From Acephala macrosclerotiorum (taxonomy: Eukaryota; Ascomycota; Leotiomycetes; Helotiales; Mollisiaceae), in assembly GCA_014904845.1 (NCBI GenBank), contig MU119318.1, positions 62,001-126,000 of the forward strand: a stretch of 64,000 nt of DNA, in the 5' to 3' direction. Position 1 is the first letter of the stretch, and every line of letters begins with the position of its first letter. Of the stretch, positions 1 through 11,906 are shown piece by piece. The notes beneath the pieces are model-generated. The model was not told the DNA's origin. It saw nothing but the letters and a program-made list of their open reading frames with translations, and searched no databases. Made by a program: the position numbers and the translations under genes.

Positions 1-2300
1 TTGACAGCGTCGCAGCATCTAGGTCCATAGCTTCGCGCCCCGGAGCTTTGCCAACGGTGACTGGCTCGACGTGTTCGGGTGCACTTGTGAACGAATTGCT
101 GAGAGCTCTTAATTCCTTAGTCTTACTTACTGAGGTATGCATTGGCTCAGTATTGACTTGGACATGTGCCGACTTCTTGCCTTGGTGAGCACCTGGGCCG
201 ACCTCAATGCCACCAGAAGCTAGAGATTCAAGTAGCTGTTGTCGACGACGTTCAAAATCTTCTGATTGGGGTTGAGCAGAAGAGCGCGTGGAGGAGGGTT
301 CGTTGGCCTTGGTATCAACAACCTTGGCTTCTTCCAACTTAGCAAGCGCGACTTCCGGTGGAGTGTCGTCGTCGATGCGAATCTTCATCAACTCCGCCAC
401 AGTAGTACCAGCTGGTAAGATGCCCTTCTTCTTATATCTGTCAAGGGCACTGGCCACCTTTCTACGTTGATTCCTCTTCCGCGTGGCTTGCACCCTTTGA
501 GCATCCGATAAAGACAGAACCTTTTTGGGACTCGCACTGCTTGAAGGAGATGAGAGTGCAGCGACCACAGTCGTACGAGTAGCTGAAGGTTTGCTGGAGG
601 TCTCTTCCGGTGATTCATCCTCGCTTGATGAATCACTCGAAGAATTGCTGCTATCATCGCTACTAGAAGATGAGGTGGCACGAGAAGCATCCTCTTCTGC
701 ACCGCTCTCCTCTTCATCGCTAGAATCGTCGCTGTCATCGCTGGTAGTAGCTTCATCTTCGCTAGAATCGTCACTGTCGCTTTCAGAACTACCTGAGCTA
801 GATCCGACGACTTGAGACTCTTTGTCTATGAAGGGAGTAGAGGTGAGACCATTTGACAAGCTATCGTCCATTGCGAATCTGACACTCTTATTGCTGATAA
901 CAGATGCTGATCTTCTTGCCTGGGAGCGCGGTCGAGAGGGAGAGCTATGCAATGCTTCTGCCATGAACGATAATGCTTTGCCAGACTTGATCGATCCTGG
1001 AGGCAGACCGTTCTGATCGTAGTGCTCAACGAGAGAGCTGGGAGTATCTTCAGGATCCACATCCGTGTCTCGATTGCTGAACTGTACAGGAGGTGTCTTG
1101 GCTTTCGATTGAGTCTTCGCTACCCATAGATCAGGGGAGTCTTCAGGAATCTCAGTAACTGCGCTCTTGGGTTTGACAGGTCTGAATCCACGCGCCATGG
1201 CCTCGTAGGCTTCGCCCATGTCTTCCTTCGAGCCATTGAAAACGTATTTGCAGACAGCCATGGGTGACTTAGGAAATGCTGAATGCAACTTACGGATTTG
1301 AATACGTCGATGCTCAGGAACATGCTTCAACGCGGACTCATTGGGATCTTTAGCCTCTGCAGTATCAAGCGACTCGTCCTCAACAGCAACTTCGAGAATA
1401 GGTGCGGTGCTTTGAACTTCGAGATTTTCTGCGAAATTCTCGTCTTGTGCCTCAGCCACTGGTTCGCCCTCATCGCTCGGGTTGGAGATCTCTGCAACAT
1501 CCTCGTCCTCCTCACTCTTGCTGTCTAGCTCGTCTTCATATTCCTTCGCGGCAGCCCTTGCACTATCAACGAGAGCAGCCATGGGATTCGTGTCTTCATC
1601 AGCTTCTCCATCGGCATTGTCGTCGGCCTCCTCGTCGATCTCCTCATCTTCGCCCTCGTCGTCTTCCCCAGGAACGAAATCTTCATCATCTTCTGAATCC
1701 TCGTCATCGAAATCGGCATGGAGAACAAGCTGCTTGTTTGCATCACTATCGGAATCATCATCTTCTCGTTCCATGAGCGCAGGGATATCCTCATCACCCT
1801 GCTCTTCATCATCGTATGTGACACGGCGTTTTTTGCGTGGAGGTATTGTGATCGGGGGTCGGTCGGCAGGGCGTCTTAGAAGTGGTCGTCCAAATGCCAG
1901 GCCATCGAATAAGTGTTTCCCCTCTGCTGAGATCTGCCGCCTGCCAGAAACGCGTCGTATCTTCAAATCTTGTGTAAGTAGTGGTCGAATACTGCAGAGC
2001 AAAGTTAGCTTCGAGGCGCGTAGAGGGAGGGGCAAACGCGTACATGACCTCGTCGTCTTCTTTCATAACAACAGCAATATGCTGAAAGTGAAGACACTCG
2101 TAATTGGCACCATTTGTGCCCTTCAGTTCAACTGCATAGTCCTCAAGACCCCATTCGCCGTCGGATTCGATCGGTATGGCCTCGTTGACCGATTCCAAAA
2201 GTTGCGAGACAGTAGGAGAAGGAGAAGAAGTGGTTTCTACAACCCAGATAACTGGAGTATCTGGGAGGCCATGGCGTTTGACGGTCAAACGTAGCCTCAT
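1..2300 (-). CDS. Acidic nuclear-type protein with coilin-like N-terminal domain, 3' end beyond window
   Basis: Partial gene reading leftward off the window edge. Exon 1 (2044-2300) encodes a basic start (MRLRLTVKRHGLP) and a compact domain of about 90 residues. An intron at 1992-2043 (GTACGCG...GCTAAC...CTGCAG) restores the frame into IRPLLTQDLKIRRVSGRR and a GRPLLRRP segment. The rest is very acidic and Ser/Asp/Glu-rich, with basic stretches such as PPRKKRRV that look like nuclear localisation signals. The N-terminal fold resembles the fungal family I remember as DUF7357, possibly coilin-like; this is recall, not a search. An in-frame ATG at 2342 would add 14 residues; I prefer 2300 because the domain starts there. 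Molecular function is unknown; nuclear location is inferred from composition. Confidence 0.75.
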
Positions 2301-2625
2301 CTTGAATTTGTGGACGTTGGAGAGTTGTCGAGAAGGTCGCATTGTCGTGGGGTCGAAAGCTTCGCGTTCTCGTTCGGTTCTCTCGTATAGCGCACCTTAC
2401 TGTGTCCGGACCGGCACGGTGCGGCGCCACTTTGGCGACTTTAAGAGATAACCTTGCTCATATCTCCCTGTACGCACACATCAGCTTGGTTCTTTTCTTT
2501 CGTACTGTTTTTGATGTTTCTGGTCTCTTCGTTTTTCGAATTGCAGCAGTATTTGAATGTTCCCAGCTCTTGGGGGGCATTATTTCTGGACAGGAACGCC
2601 GCCGACAGTTCGGCATGAATGCAGC
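2301..2625. other. Intergenic spacer between two tandem minus-strand genes
   Basis: About 325 bases between the stop of the upstream small gene and the start of the acidic protein. It should hold the terminator of the former and the promoter of the latter. I see no convincing coding exon, RNA gene or repeat in it. Confidence 0.5.
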
Positions 2626-3229
2626 TCAAGGGTACTGATACAGAGAGAGGGAAAGGTCTTCAAAACAGAACAAGATGAGTGTCCGGTGACAGAAGAAGAC
2701 TTACCCAATGGAGATAACGAGCGGCATCATCAAAATTCGCCATCTCTTCCGCCGACATCCACTCCATACCCCCGGACTCCTCTGCTCGCTGGGCGAGAGT
2801 CCTCTCCACCCGGAGACAAAGGGTGTGGTATGTAAAACCACGGAGAATGATGGTGCTTCCAACCTCGAGAGGAAGGAGCGGAGCAGGAGGCATGATCTTT
2901 GTCTCCCGAATGCCTCTCATCAGGTAATCTCCCTCCCAGTCCGGGACGTCGTACCAGGGGTCTGGCAGGTCGCTGTCGTCTCCGAATTCGTCGTCGTCGT
3001 CGGCAGAGGCAGCGGCGGTAGCAGCAGCAGAGCCAGCTGCTTGAGCGCCACTGGGAGGAGTGGTGGTGCTTGAGGAGGGGGTCGAGGACGTGGAGGAGCC
3101 TGAGGAGGCAGGGGAACCAGAGGAGCTCGAGGAGCCAGAGGAAACGGCAGAGGACGAAGGAGTGGCAGGGCCGCCCAGTCCAGAGAATGGGATTCCAAAG
3201 TTGCGCTTAGGGAGAGACATTTTGCTCAA
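2626..3229 (-). CDS. Conserved-looking protein of unknown function, Ser/Thr-rich N-terminus
   Basis: Exon 1 spans 2705-3229. Its donor CATTGG|GTAAGT is followed by a 70-nt intron (2635-2704) ending TATCAG, and a 9-nt last exon adds Tyr-Pro and a TGA stop, giving about 177 residues. The first 85 residues are low-complexity Ser/Thr/Ala/Pro, followed by a short Asp run. The structured part begins PDPWYDVPDWEGDYLM and runs through LEVGSTIILRGFTYHTLCL to the C-terminus. I do not recognise the family and assign no function. A second possible acceptor inside the intron (TTTTGAAG) would give a longer tail, so the last few residues are uncertain. The codon usage and the sharp change from disordered to folded sequence support a real gene. 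Confidence 0.6.
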
Positions 3230-6200
3230 TTGGTGCTTTGGCTGCTGCTGTTGTCGGGGTTGAGTTGGTGGTTTGGTGGTTTGGGGGTGCTCGTGCTGTC
3301 TCTGGAGTTTGAAGCTGTGAATGAAGAGGAAAGAAAGAAAAAGGGAAAGAAAATTCTGAAGACCTACCTCTTCACTAGTTCTGAATCTATTCTGTTAGAA
3401 TTGTCAAGTTCTGTTTCTCCAAACTCGTTTAGCTTGCTATTGTCAACATGCAATTGTGATATTTTCTCCTGAAATTAAGCGAGGTGACAATAGGAGGGTA
3501 AATTCACTTCCCACCAGCTTGTTCACAATGATTTCGCTTAGCATCCATATTGAGTGTTTGGATGCCACCTAGTGAATAGCACATTCAAATATTCGAGTCC
3601 GAGCATGCAAGGGCGGTGGCCAGTGGAATTCGGGCCCAATGTCCCACGCCAGTGCATCTCGTATTGCCTTCAAGTCTAAAGGATAGTCTCGGTGCCGAGT
3701 CTGTACGCTTTTCAAGTATGCTTAGAGGATTCAATAGACTAGTGGCCTCAGACAATGGCCGTGGGGTCAGGGGCCGAGGGAGAATACCGACAATTCTGTT
3801 TCGGTGATGGCAAATGCAGTTTGTCTTTGTCATTCTCCTTTTGGGTGTCTTTATGCCAGCTCTTGGTAGTATCAGACATTTCGAATGAAGATTCTCTCTG
3901 CTTCCAAATGTTCCATTTCTTCGTTTTCGGTGATTAGATGTTTTACGGCGAAGGGAACATTCATCACCGAGTCTGACCAAGTCAGGATCAGTGCTACTGA
4001 AGAATCGAGCTCAATGTTCATCACCAAGCTGCAACGCATTGGCCTTAGATACAAAGAAGAGTGTCTATAGTGAGATAGCAGAGCTTTTGAGTGTATCTCA
4101 ATAGAGGTTCTTGGACTTCAGCTCCGGGACTGCAGGAAAATGGGCGGTTCACAGAATGGCTATCACCTTAGACTTGAAAACATCGGGAAGTGCAGGTCAG
4201 TGTCGCTGTCCTTTGCCGCGAGACTCGGCATATCCTTACGTTTTTCTAAGCTGCTATTGGTCTCGAACATTATTGTGCGAGGCAGACCCTGTTCTCGAGA
4301 ATGCGTCATTTGCTTCGATATCGAATGTTCATTGTTCTCCAGAAAGTGAGAGGGGGACTTCGATTCAGCACCTTTCAGGAGCAGAGTTTTACTCTGCGGG
4401 TGTCCCCTACGAACCTGTAGCTCCTAGAGAGCTTAATCTGCTTTGCAGATTGGATTGAGCAGCCTGCGGGCTGCAATAAGATCCCAGAGCTGAGACTGAA
4501 TCACGACACGGGCGAAGAAGCTTCCTTATCGATATCCTCTCGCGGTCTCGAGTCTTTACTGCCACCGTGGCCTCTTCTGCTTACCGCAAGCTCGACTGCG
4601 CTCGAACTACGACCCGATCAATTGTATCGGCATATTGCTCTCTTGCGATGTTACACCTTTCCCTGGGCTGGACCTCTATTTACCTACACCTGCGAAGATA
4701 TTTATACTCGGATTGGCAGACACCACGATGAAGGATTAAGGGCGAGGACACAAGTTTCTAGAGGAGGGAAGGGGGGACATTGCGAGTAGAGGGGTGACTG
4801 TATGTCTAAGTTCACAAGAGAGGGGGATACTGTGGCTAGAGAGGGAGAAGAGGGAGGGGGAGGGAGAAGAGGGCTGGGGAGGGGGGGAGAGGAGAGAGCT
4901 CGAGAGGGATTGGTACTGAGCTTTCTACACGCCGTCGCTGCTATAGAAAAGACTTAGAATGCTATTGCTAGGTCTGTCTAAGGAGACTTTTGACGCGAGG
5001 CAACTCTGTCGGGCCCCCTGGGATTTAGCTCTAAAGGGTTCTAGGAGCCTCTCTATGGTTGGCACACATTTCTCTGGTGGTGCCCATCCCAACTGGCGGG
5101 GAAGGGTCACAGTCGCTGCTTTTTAGCCCGCGTATGCTCAAAATGCTTTCATTAAGGTTTACTTGATCGTAGAGTTTTTCCCCTTGGGGTTTTTGACATC
5201 TACAATATCCTGTACATAAGTCCTTTGCTTAGCACGTCTCCATGCCCCCTGGGAGGCTCTGTAGCATAGCTTTGCTATGCTCTCTAGACGTAAATCAATA
5301 CAACAACAACAACAATCCAGAAAGTGAGATATTCATGGCCGAGTTCGAGCATGCTAGAAATGGTATTTGCTAAGTCCCGAAACTCAATGTGCTAGACCAT
5401 TGCTACATCTTCTTTAATACCGAGTTAGAGTATCTATACCAAGGAAATGAGGTTTCCAAATATATGTAGAAAAGCCAGAGGCTGCTACGTTGCAATATTG
5501 GACATAAGAAACATAGGTAAATGCAAGCCATCTCAATGGAACATTCTCCTTGCCGTTTGACCAATTAAATCTCTCTAATACTTGGTAATTTCAAGCATCG
5601 CCGTACGAAGGAGATTCTACTCTCTCGAAAATCTAGCCTGTCAGCCTTCTGTTGCGAAGTAAACATTTAGCCGAGTCTGAGCAAATCCCCTCGGGACTTA
5701 CTAAAATTTTTTTTTTTTTTGAAAAGACTCTCCCGAACGAACAAGAGAGTGGACTCGCTCCTGCATGAACATCCTTACGAGGCCCTCAGTTGTCATCAAC
5801 TTGCATCATGCATAACCGAATACACGGCTGGCTGCATGTCAGCATCCTCCCCCTTTCAGCGCGTCACACAAGCTCGGAACGTGACCGTCCAAGTACAGAA
5901 CAAGCCTAGCAACTGCGAAAGACTTCAATTATCTTTTGGCTGATGTGATGGAACCAGCTTGATAGGTACAATTACTTCCAGAGCTGAAAAGGATAACTTG
6001 TTACGAATTTAGGAAACGATGTGTCAAATCAGTAAGAAAAGAACAAGCTGGGAGCTAGCAGAGCGAAAATGAAAACATGCTGCCAATGTATATTTCATGA
6101 ACATATGCTCTCTTAATGCAAAAATTCTGTAGGTAATTGACCACCAAAATGTGGTAATGCCCAGCACAACCTCGAACAATTTAAAGAACGCCAAGATGTT

Positions 6201-6263
6201 GAGCTTCTAGTGGATCTCCCCTCGCCTGTATCTACCTATAAGGCCACTCAAATCTGACCAAGT
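3230..6263. other. Gene-poor interval with repeat debris
   Basis: About 3 kb with only short, compositionally random ORFs. Recognisable pieces are a purine-rich tract (about 4740-4915, long GA runs), a retroelement-like tail ending near 5318, and an oligo-T run at about 5707-5720. I could not assemble any protein domain in either strand. Confidence 0.55.
4920..5318 (+). mobile_element. Possible 3' end of a non-LTR retroelement (LINE or SINE)
   Basis: The stretch ends in a perfect 7-bp hairpin (AGCATAG CTTTG CTATGCT, about 5263-5281) followed by TAAATCAATA and a run of ACA/CAA triplets (about 5299-5316). A simple-repeat tail just after a hairpin is typical of elements copied by target-primed reverse transcription. 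No reverse transcriptase or RNase H domain is readable upstream, so this would be a truncated or decayed copy. The 5' limit is arbitrary. A chance microsatellite beside a hairpin cannot be excluded. Confidence 0.35.
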
Positions 6264-8021
6264 CTAGAAGTCAATAACGATATGCCCCACGCCTCGAGAA
6301 ACACAACTCAACATCGCCTTTCTTTTGTCCTCCTCGCCCAATCCACTTCCTCTATGTTCCACTTTCCCCTCACAAATCTCCACTCTACACGTCCCACAAT
6401 TTCCAGTCTCACAACTAGAATCAACATCCAAACCCGCCTCTCTCAACACTTGTAACAACGTCTTCTCCCCCTCAACCTCCAACTTGTGTCCTGAGTTCTT
6501 CACCTCTACCGTGAACGGATCTCCTGAGGCGTTAATCTGGAAAGCCTCAAAATGGATATCTTCCTGTGGCATCCCGACCGCATTCGCTGACCTGACGATT
6601 TCATCAATCATGCGTTGAGGACCACAAGCATAGACGAAACTATTCCAAGTCCTGGTCCTTAAAATCCCATGAATATCCATTCTTTGGCCCTTGCTCTTAT
6701 CATAAATCACGACCTTGTCACCCATTTTCTCGAGCAGCGGCTTAAACGGAATGTCCTCTTCGCTGTTAACCGCGTAATGCAGCGTGTAGTTGAAGTTGAT
6801 CTGCCCATAGATATCTGCATGCATGAAATATGCAGTGATACCGATACCAGCCACAATGAAGATATGGTTTGACGCTTGTGCCGTGATCGGAACACTCTCC
6901 GTCATCTTCCCAACTAGGATCTTATCCCCTTCTTTGAGCTCATCATGCAAGTACTGCGAGCCACCACGGCTGTTCTCCTCTCGCTTAATGCCGAGTTGGA
7001 ACTTATGCGTGTTTCCGGAGACAATCGAGTAAGAACGGATCAGGCCGTTGGGAAGCTTGAGTCGGACGAAGAAGCCTGGATCGAGTTCCTCGCCTTCGCC
7101 TGGTTTGGAGAATATGAAGGATGTAATATGTGGAGTTTGGCGTATTTTCTTGATGAGAGTGAAGTCCTCCCACTTTTCTGACTCTTTCTTCTTGTCTTTT
7201 GCTGCGATGTCGGCTTCACATTTGGCGATCTTCTGCTTGAGGCCTCCCTTCATCTCATCGCCAAACTCTTCGATTTTCGACAGCTGTTGAGGTTGTTAGC
7301 TTAAGTCCCTTAAGAAACAATCTGCGCCACTGGAATCGAAATGTTCACCTCAAGTAAAATATCAAGATGATTAGTATCTCGATGAAAATACTCCTATACT
7401 TTGTCAGTGAGTGCTCCGAGAACATGTGCTGTGTGGGATAAGAACTTGAATTCTCTCAATCGTCCACTTTGGATGCAACCTTTCCACAAGTGTAATCCGA
7501 TCACCCACACCCATCCACCCCTCCTCCAAAACCCTATAATACCACCCCGTCCGGCTCTTCTTCCACGTCTGCGCCGCAAACCCCTTCAACCCAAACCGAT
7601 GATTCAACTTAAAACACGGCTGCCTCGGCAAACAAACTTGCAGCAACACCTCCCCAACCCTCACTTTATCACCAATACAAACATTCCTCTCATTCATTTT
7701 CTCCGCCACAAGATTCTCTCCGAAGCCGCCGAGTTGAAAAGCATCAAGTCTCTCTGCATGAGGGAATTCTTTGCGCCACTTCGAGTAATGACCCGGGTAG
7801 TATTGATGCACAGCTTTATCGACTCCTCCGTGGAACGTGAGATCGTGCTCATCGGACTCGAGGCCGGTGGAGGAGCAGAAGACGCGATCGGTGCGTGGTT
7901 GCTTGTATATACCAGTCGTAATGGCGAGGTTGAGCATCGGCTTCATTTTGCTGGTGCGCAGTTGGAGAAGAGTGTCTTCGTGCCATGGCGCATCGAGATC
8001 TAGGGGAAGGATAAGAGCCAT
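6264..8021 (-). CDS. MOSC domain / FAD-NAD(P)H reductase / [2Fe-2S] ferredoxin fusion oxidoreductase
   Basis: Three exons (7446-8021, 7349-7393, 6264-7283) give 546 residues. Introns are 7394-7445 (branch CACTGAC) and 7284-7348 (branch GCTAAC). Residues about 20-160 form a YiiM-type MOSC domain (FHGGVDKAVHQYYPGHY and the Cys-containing CLPRQPCFKLN). A 3-alpha-type linker follows (HPKWTIERIQ, then HRDTNHLDILL in the 15-codon middle exon). Residues about 240-450 are a ferredoxin-reductase module with the FAD motif RSYSIV and an NAD(P) loop IVAGIGITAYF. The C-terminus carries a plant-type [2Fe-2S] site, CETGNCGTC plus a later Cys in LSCVSRG. MOSC proteins handle Mo-cofactor-bound sulfur or reduce N-hydroxylated substrates; here electrons would pass NAD(P)H to FAD to Fe-S to the MOSC centre. 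The substrate is not deducible. Cytosolic location is likely because no targeting signal is visible. Confidence 0.92.
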
Positions 8022-9023
8022 GACGAGTTCCGAAAGTTAGATTTGTGGATAGATCTTTGGCAGACTCGATGACTTGATGTAGTCGGAAGATCTTCACTAC
8101 AGAGCGTATAAGAACTTGACATGAACTTCGTTATTGAAACAAGAATGTGTAGCGAGGGAGAATAGGGGTAAAGTACGAAGCGAGACCGACGACCAGGGGC
8201 AGGATTTGAAATTGATGTTTCCGGGTGTACTAGTAAGCGAAGAACACGGAAAGCGGCTGATTCTGGTTATGCGGAATTCCAATCGTACGAAAGGAAGAGA
8301 AAGGAAGAAAGGGTGTGTGGGTAAGAAATAACACTGCAGGCAGACACCAGAAGCGAAGGGTAAATAGTGACTGGACGTTAGCGCATTGGCGGCCGTTCGG
8401 GCTTTGAAACAGATTTAGTATTTGCTCTATCAGCAGAGATTGTGGCCAATCGTGACGGCACAGTACGTAATCAGCCTAGTGTCAGCCTCAAGAATGGGAG
8501 GATGGGCGAGCGAAGAGTCACTCAGCTTCTCTCCACCACAGTATGAACATAAATTGTGCTCCATTCCAATCAAGTCTTCGTCCTCAGCAATAGCCACCTG
8601 TACCATGATGATAAATACACAGGATCCTTATCCAGGGTCGCCCTAACAACGCAACAGTAATAAACAGATGAGAAGTTGTTGAGATTCGACCCCAACGCCA
8701 ATTTCCACCTCCCGCCGATGCCTTGCGCACTGCGAGGCAGCGGGAATACAGCATGTATTATAGGTACGTCCGTTGCGACACAAGCATAAACACATAAAAC
8801 AAAAGAAGTATGACCGGCCCATATCCTATCGCACTGAACGACGCATGTATATGTAGAAATATGAATTTTTTGAGACACTCGGAAACTTGCTCTCTCTAAT
8901 CATGAACCTGGACTCTTTTCGCATGAACATGGAACACGCCGGGACTGATGGTATGATCCGCTTAACGCCGGAAGATATATGCTGGAAAAACGCCGGGAAA
9001 TTGACACTTGTAGGGCTCGTCGA
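8022..9023. other. Intergenic region between two tandem minus-strand genes
   Basis: About 1 kb containing the 3' region of the Som1-type gene and the promoter of the MOSC fusion gene. ORFs here are short and low-quality. No RNA gene or repeat was recognised. Confidence 0.5.
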
Positions 9024-11635
9024 TCAGTCGGCACCAATCTGGTTGTCGTCTAGGCCTTGGAAGGTGTCGAAGTTGAAATTGTCTCCGACAGCGTCATCTT
9101 GGTGCAAGAACGAGTCAAAGTCGAAGTCCTGGAGGACATCTAAGTTACTGTTACCAGCACTTGCGAAGTCCATAGTGCCGGCACCGCCAAAAGCATCGAA
9201 CTGCAGAAGATTAGCACACAATCATGCATGTCACGGATGTAAGACTTACACCGCCGTTGTCCATGAAATTGACAGGGTCCGGTTGCTGAGGCATGACTCC
9301 TGCATTCGCGTTCGAGGCAGCAGGTTGTCCGTTCGTAACAGGCTGGACGGCTCCGTTCTGACCGGTGAAGCTTTTCGGGTGTTGGGGGGTAATGGGAGTG
9401 GCAGGAGTGGGTGTTGCCGCTGCGGCATCGGCATCGGCGGATGGTGTAGCACCAGCGTTGAGGTTTGCGTTCGGTCCCTTCTTTGCAGCCCGCTGTCATC
9501 AATGTCAACATTTCTACAAAAAAAATCCATTTAACGCAGAAATATACCTTTGCTTTAGAATCCTTCGACTCAGTCGCTGCCTTCTTCTTCGGATTTGCCT
9601 TATTCGTTTGTGAGGGCGTCGGTGGCGCGGGATTCTGCTGGGGGGACGAAGTCGCACGGCCATTAGTAGCTGCACCAGCCGCTGGAACGGAAGGTGGTGG
9701 CATGTTACGTTGCTGGGGGGTTCCCATGTTCTGCTGAGGCGGTCCTTGAGCTCCGGGCTGTGGCATCATTTGCCCATTTGGACCAGCTTGCCATTGATTC
9801 TGGACAGCTTGTTGCTGTTGGGCTTGTTGTTGACGGGCCATAGATATTTGTTGCGGAGTCATTCCGTTGAAGGCACCGCCTGGGTGAGAACTCGGAGGTC
9901 GCATGCCATTGGGCATACCTGCTACCATATTAGGATCCATCCCGTTCATCTTGTTGAAGTATTGAGGGTTCATGCTTGGATCCATCGGTCCACCTGGTAG
10001 ATTGAAGTTCATGCCGCTACTTGGAGAACCGCGAGACTGTCCTTCAGGAAGCGGCGACGGCATACCAGCATTGTTCATGTGAGGTGTGCCTCTCTTCATC
10101 TGGTCGCCAGGGTTGGGGGAGTTGCGAGGCCCACCTTGTGGCGAGGTACCTTGGAAGGGTTGTCCATTTGGTCCAACAGCTCCAGCAGCTCCTTGACCAT
10201 CGGGGCGCGGCATCATGTTGTCTTGCTCTTGGCGCGCCATCATGAGTCTTTTCTTGTTTTGCTGCTCTAACAACATGAGCTGCATCTGATAGTCCTGTAG
10301 TGCATGATTGCCTCCAGAGCCGCCGGGCTGTCCACCTGGTCCACCCCGCAGTCCATTTGGACCCATTTCGCCAGGGTTGTAGTAATTGGCGATTGCCGCT
10401 CCGCCATCTTGCCCCTGTGTCATCATGGGTGACCCCTGGTTCTGAGGTCCGCCTTGGTTTGGCATAGTTTTAACAGCACCCATCTGATTAGCTTGCTGAG
10501 CTTGCTGCCGGACCATATTGGCTTGATAAGCTCCTAATCCTGCTTGTGCGTTCGCGTTCGGGCCGCCTGGGATGTTCTGGAACTGCTGAGCTGTCAGATT
10601 GTTTTGTTCGATGCCATTGGCAAGCTGCATATGAGCTTGAAGAGCATTGCTGGGGCCAGTATCTCCCACCTGTTGGGGCATTCCTGCAACTTGTCCTCTC
10701 CCATTTGGCATCTGTTGAGGGTTGAAGGAAGGTGTTCCATCACCAAGACGAGGTCGTTTCGAGGGGGATGGCGCGTTCTCTCCTGAGCCAGGAGATTGGG
10801 GGCGTTGCTGGCCATTACCATCAGATGGATCTCGCTGCATGGCCTGCTGTTTCTGCTGTTGGGCCATGATCATCTGCTGTTGCGGGGTTCTAAGAGGAAG
10901 CTGGTTAGACATTATAGTTACAGGCCATAGAAGTAAACACACGTGTTTCTGTTGTTCTGAATAGCTTTTTGTCGCAGCTCATTCGGATTCAGAGCCATGC
11001 CATTCGGCTGCTGGCCTCGTTGCATCATCATCTGTTCGTATTGTCCAGGCATAATATTGCCCCCGCCTCTCAGTCCCCTAAGCATTTGTTGCTGTTGTTC
11101 TTGTCTCATCCGCGATTGAGACTATATAATCATCAGTTGAGATTGATCAAAATGTAGGTTTCAGATAGTGACTGACCTGCGTGTGGTGAACATATTGCAA
11201 GACATTTCGATGTTCTCCTTTTCCACGCTGCGCGTTGAACATATCCCAGAATAAACACCACCACTCGTATAAGAAGCAGCTTTCAGGACATTCCTTTGGC
11301 AGATTAGGGTCTGGAAGATCAGAAGGCCGTTTTGAGTCGATATCATCTTTCGATTCGCCATCTCCACCTTCATCACCAGCCCCATTTTCGCGACGACGCC
11401 CCGGACTGTCTTTAAGGACATTCATAGGCTGATCACTGTTGAGCAGCGATCTCGCACAATCGTACATCTCATTCCGCAAGAAATATTCGTAGATATAGGT
11501 GTTGAGCTGCGATCGTTGATTATCGTTGCTCATCGGTTGCCGGACTGCAGCTGCGCCATTATTCATACCCATGGACATCCCACCACCAACGGGACCACCC
11601 ATAGCATTCATCCCACCCATATTGACGTTATTCAT
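9024..11635 (-). CDS. som1: LisH-domain transcriptional regulator of the Flo8/SomA/Som1 family
   Basis: Five exons (11177-11635, 10943-11121, 9548-10889, 9250-9492, 9024-9200) total 2400 nt, 799 residues, with all phases consistent. Residues about 40-75 are a LisH motif (NTYIYEYFLRNEMYDCARSL), followed by the WWCLFWDMFNAQRG segment seen in this family. The middle is long and low-complexity (Gln, Asn, Met, Gly, Pro), typical of activation regions. The C-terminus is acidic and Phe/Asp-rich (DVLQDFDFDSFLHQDD). Flo8, A. fumigatus SomA and M. oryzae Som1 act downstream of cAMP-PKA to control adhesion, conidiation and virulence-related development, so a nuclear regulator of development is expected. 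The start is the first ATG of the N-terminal Met/Gly/Asn-rich tract. A uORF at 11628-11906 overlaps it. Confidence 0.9.
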
Positions 11636-11906
11636 CGTCGCAGATCTTGATCGCGAAAGTTTTCGCCTTTCGTCCCTGTGCCTTGCAGACTGCGAGCGTG
11701 GGAAAACCCTCCGTCAGCCACCGCACCTCTGACGCGGAGCGGTTAGAGCCGAATGTGTCGCAACGGCAGATCTTCCTGAAAACCACGTCTTCTGCAGAAT
11801 AATATATCCTCCGTGCCAGCTGCTCGTCGACCTGGCCGTGGAAGTAGCGCAAAGGAGGTAAATTGGTAATCGGAGACCGTGGGCCGACGTGTAACTTTCG
11901 TCTCAC
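11628..11906 (-). promoter_or_regulatory. Upstream ORF overlapping the Som1-type start codon
   Basis: A 92-codon ORF in another frame starts upstream of the main ATG (11635) and its TAA stop lies inside the first main codons (GACGATGAATAA). If the mRNA leader starts beyond 11906, ribosomes translating it would end 8 nt past the main start, so it could limit or couple translation. The transcript start is unknown and the encoded peptide has no recognisable domain. Confidence 0.35.

Noticed and set aside
1482..2294. 270-codon plus-strand ORF rich in Ser
   Set aside because: It is the antisense shadow of the acidic Ser/Asp/Glu-rich minus-strand gene. The composition mirrors GAN/TCN codons on the other strand.
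7401..8003. 200-codon plus ORF across the MOSC domain
   Set aside because: Antisense to a well-supported exon and lacking protein-like composition.
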